Shown here: in pieces, positions 63,169-64,000 of the stretch
Numbering within the stretch: the stretch's first letter is position 1
Layout of the letters: each line of letters opens with the position of its first letter
DNA from: Echinometra lucunter
Lineage: Eukaryota; Echinodermata; Echinoidea; Camarodonta; Echinometridae
Assembly (NCBI GenBank): GCA_029962745.1
Contig: CM057151.1
Coordinates: 1,863,298 to 1,927,297 of the forward strand
Reading direction: 5' to 3'
Length of the DNA stretch: 64,000 nt
The notes under the pieces: generated by a model
Told to the model about the DNA's origin: nothing
Seen by the model: the letters and a program-made list of their open reading frames with translations, nothing else
Database searches by the model: none
Program-made: the position numbers and the translations under genes

Positions 63169-64000
63169 CCATTGTATTAATATTTGAAAGATACTTTAGA
63201 GATCCTATTATTTTCATTATTGGTATTATCATTACATTTTAAACAGACGTGTGGTATATATAAGGTAATGCGATCAGTTCTGTAACCCAAACTTAAGTCC
63301 ATCATGGCTCAACAAGCTGGTTATTATGAATCTAGGAGACTCCTATAAGCCACATGTCTATTATCATGGTCAGTCCTAGTAGTAAGATATCATAGCATGT
63401 TAACCACAAAATCTGCTTTAGATAAAGTCATCAAACAGACCAGATAAAAGAGACATGTAGTATCTAGGCAATGGGCTGTCAATTCTTAGGTAGTCATATG
63501 CCTAGAGGTTTAAATATTTGCTCAGAGATAAGGGTATGACTTCACATAGGATATCATCATTACTAGCTCTACATTTACTTTGTAAATGTGATTGTAACCC
63601 TTGGAAATTTTACCAAAGTATTGGTGATTTTCTTAGACTCAATGTGGGAACATTTAGGACTTAAAATGCATGCAATATTGCTAGTTGAAATATAGTACGG
63701 TAGATTAAAGAATTTTGACCTCATTCTTCATGGCTTTAGTATATTTATGATGTAATTGTTACATACTTATGTTTGTTTTAAAAAATGTTTTTGTTTGTTT
63801 GTTTGGGTTTTTTGTGCTATTATCACATTTTTAGTTTGCATATTGCTCAGAAACATTTCAAATATTGAAGTCTTCTTCTTTTTGATTATGCAGTACATGA
63901 ATCTAAAACTGTATGGTTTGAAAATTAATTTTTCCTTATTTTTCACTTATGCAGCAGTCTTTCATGGAATTTAAAGTGGATATAGTACAAATTTTTCTTC

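Larger units (their letters stand above)
60522..63180 (-). mobile_element. CR1/jockey-type non-LTR retrotransposon (LINE), 5'-truncated and decayed
   Basis: Reading on the minus strand from 63180 to 60522. First comes the linker between endonuclease and RT (frame 63168-62653, with PWITKSLLCCLNRKNRLFYK), then RT with KKSPDFDGITNKILKHVVPE, YRPISLLTTFSKILERIVYT, GIFLDFSKAFDTIDHDILLH, VPQGSLLGPLLFILYINDF and FADDSNIF. A C-terminal part follows (frame 61390-60968, with YPTRQALQNQYHLPLT and YTGPNYWNGI). The polymerase aspartates (FSKAFD, FADD) survive. Frame changes near 62.6, 61.93 and 61.5 kb break it into four pieces. The apurinic endonuclease domain is missing, so it is 5'-truncated. The 3' end near 60522-60545 shows CATATGAATTGAATG on the minus strand. 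Confidence 0.9.
58293..64000 (+). other. CADPS: CADPS intron 3 (5' part)
   Basis: No further CADPS exon recognised. Contains the minisatellite at 58394-59151, a minus-strand LINE (60522-63180) and otherwise AT-rich sequence with nothing recognisable (59700-60500, 63200-64000). Confidence 0.65.

Overview
This is a eukaryotic window, AT-rich and intron-dense, most likely from an echinoderm and probably a sea urchin. That assignment is an inference. It rests on the single PHD-containing KMT2E/SETD5 gene, the abundance of MITE-type and tandem-repeat transposons typical of marine deuterostomes, and the dense TACATGTA motif in introns. There is no bacterial, organellar or viral architecture. The coding content is three genes, all on the + strand.

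Layout: (1) 259-431 is the terminal coding exon of PDHB (pyruvate dehydrogenase E1 beta). (2) After about 5 kb of 3'UTR and intergenic DNA comes a KMT2E/SETD5-type gene. It has a CpG-rich promoter with a YY1-like site near 5.5 kb, noncoding 5' exons, a start codon at 14670, 22 coding exons to a stop at 40108-40110, and a 3'UTR to about 42.7 kb. The exon phases chain without a break and give 1934 residues, in this order: HCF-1 binding motif DHNY, PHD finger, Lys/Glu repeat, catalytically degenerate SET, post-SET cysteines, long disordered tail, polyQ C-terminus. (3) At 46368 begins CADPS (CAPS, calcium-dependent secretion activator). Exons 1-3 (344 complete codons) are present and the gene runs off the right edge.

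The three genes do not form one pathway (mitochondrial metabolism, chromatin, dense-core vesicle exocytosis). Their adjacency is still informative: from general knowledge, human PDHB, CADPS and SETD5 lie on 3p, and KMT2E and CADPS2 lie on 7q. The window looks like the unduplicated ancestral linkage.

The rest is mobile and repetitive DNA. It includes a nested ~2 kb composite foldback element (6074-8067) with a secondary insertion flanked by ATAG. Three dispersed copies of a Helentron/HINE-like element carry tandem units containing AGGTCAAAGGTCA (DR1-type) motifs. Several MITEs include one pair of related copies in which one has a second MITE inserted and the other shows the empty site. There is a decayed CR1/jockey-type LINE on the minus strand (60.5-63.2 kb), an 18-copy purine-rich minisatellite, and a 501 bp tandem duplication that copies the 3' part of CADPS exon 1. 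I found no unmistakably new biological system. The most interesting signals are the DR1-bearing element family, the nested elements, the CADPS duplication (biology or assembly error), the two NAGNAG acceptors and the conserved gene linkage.
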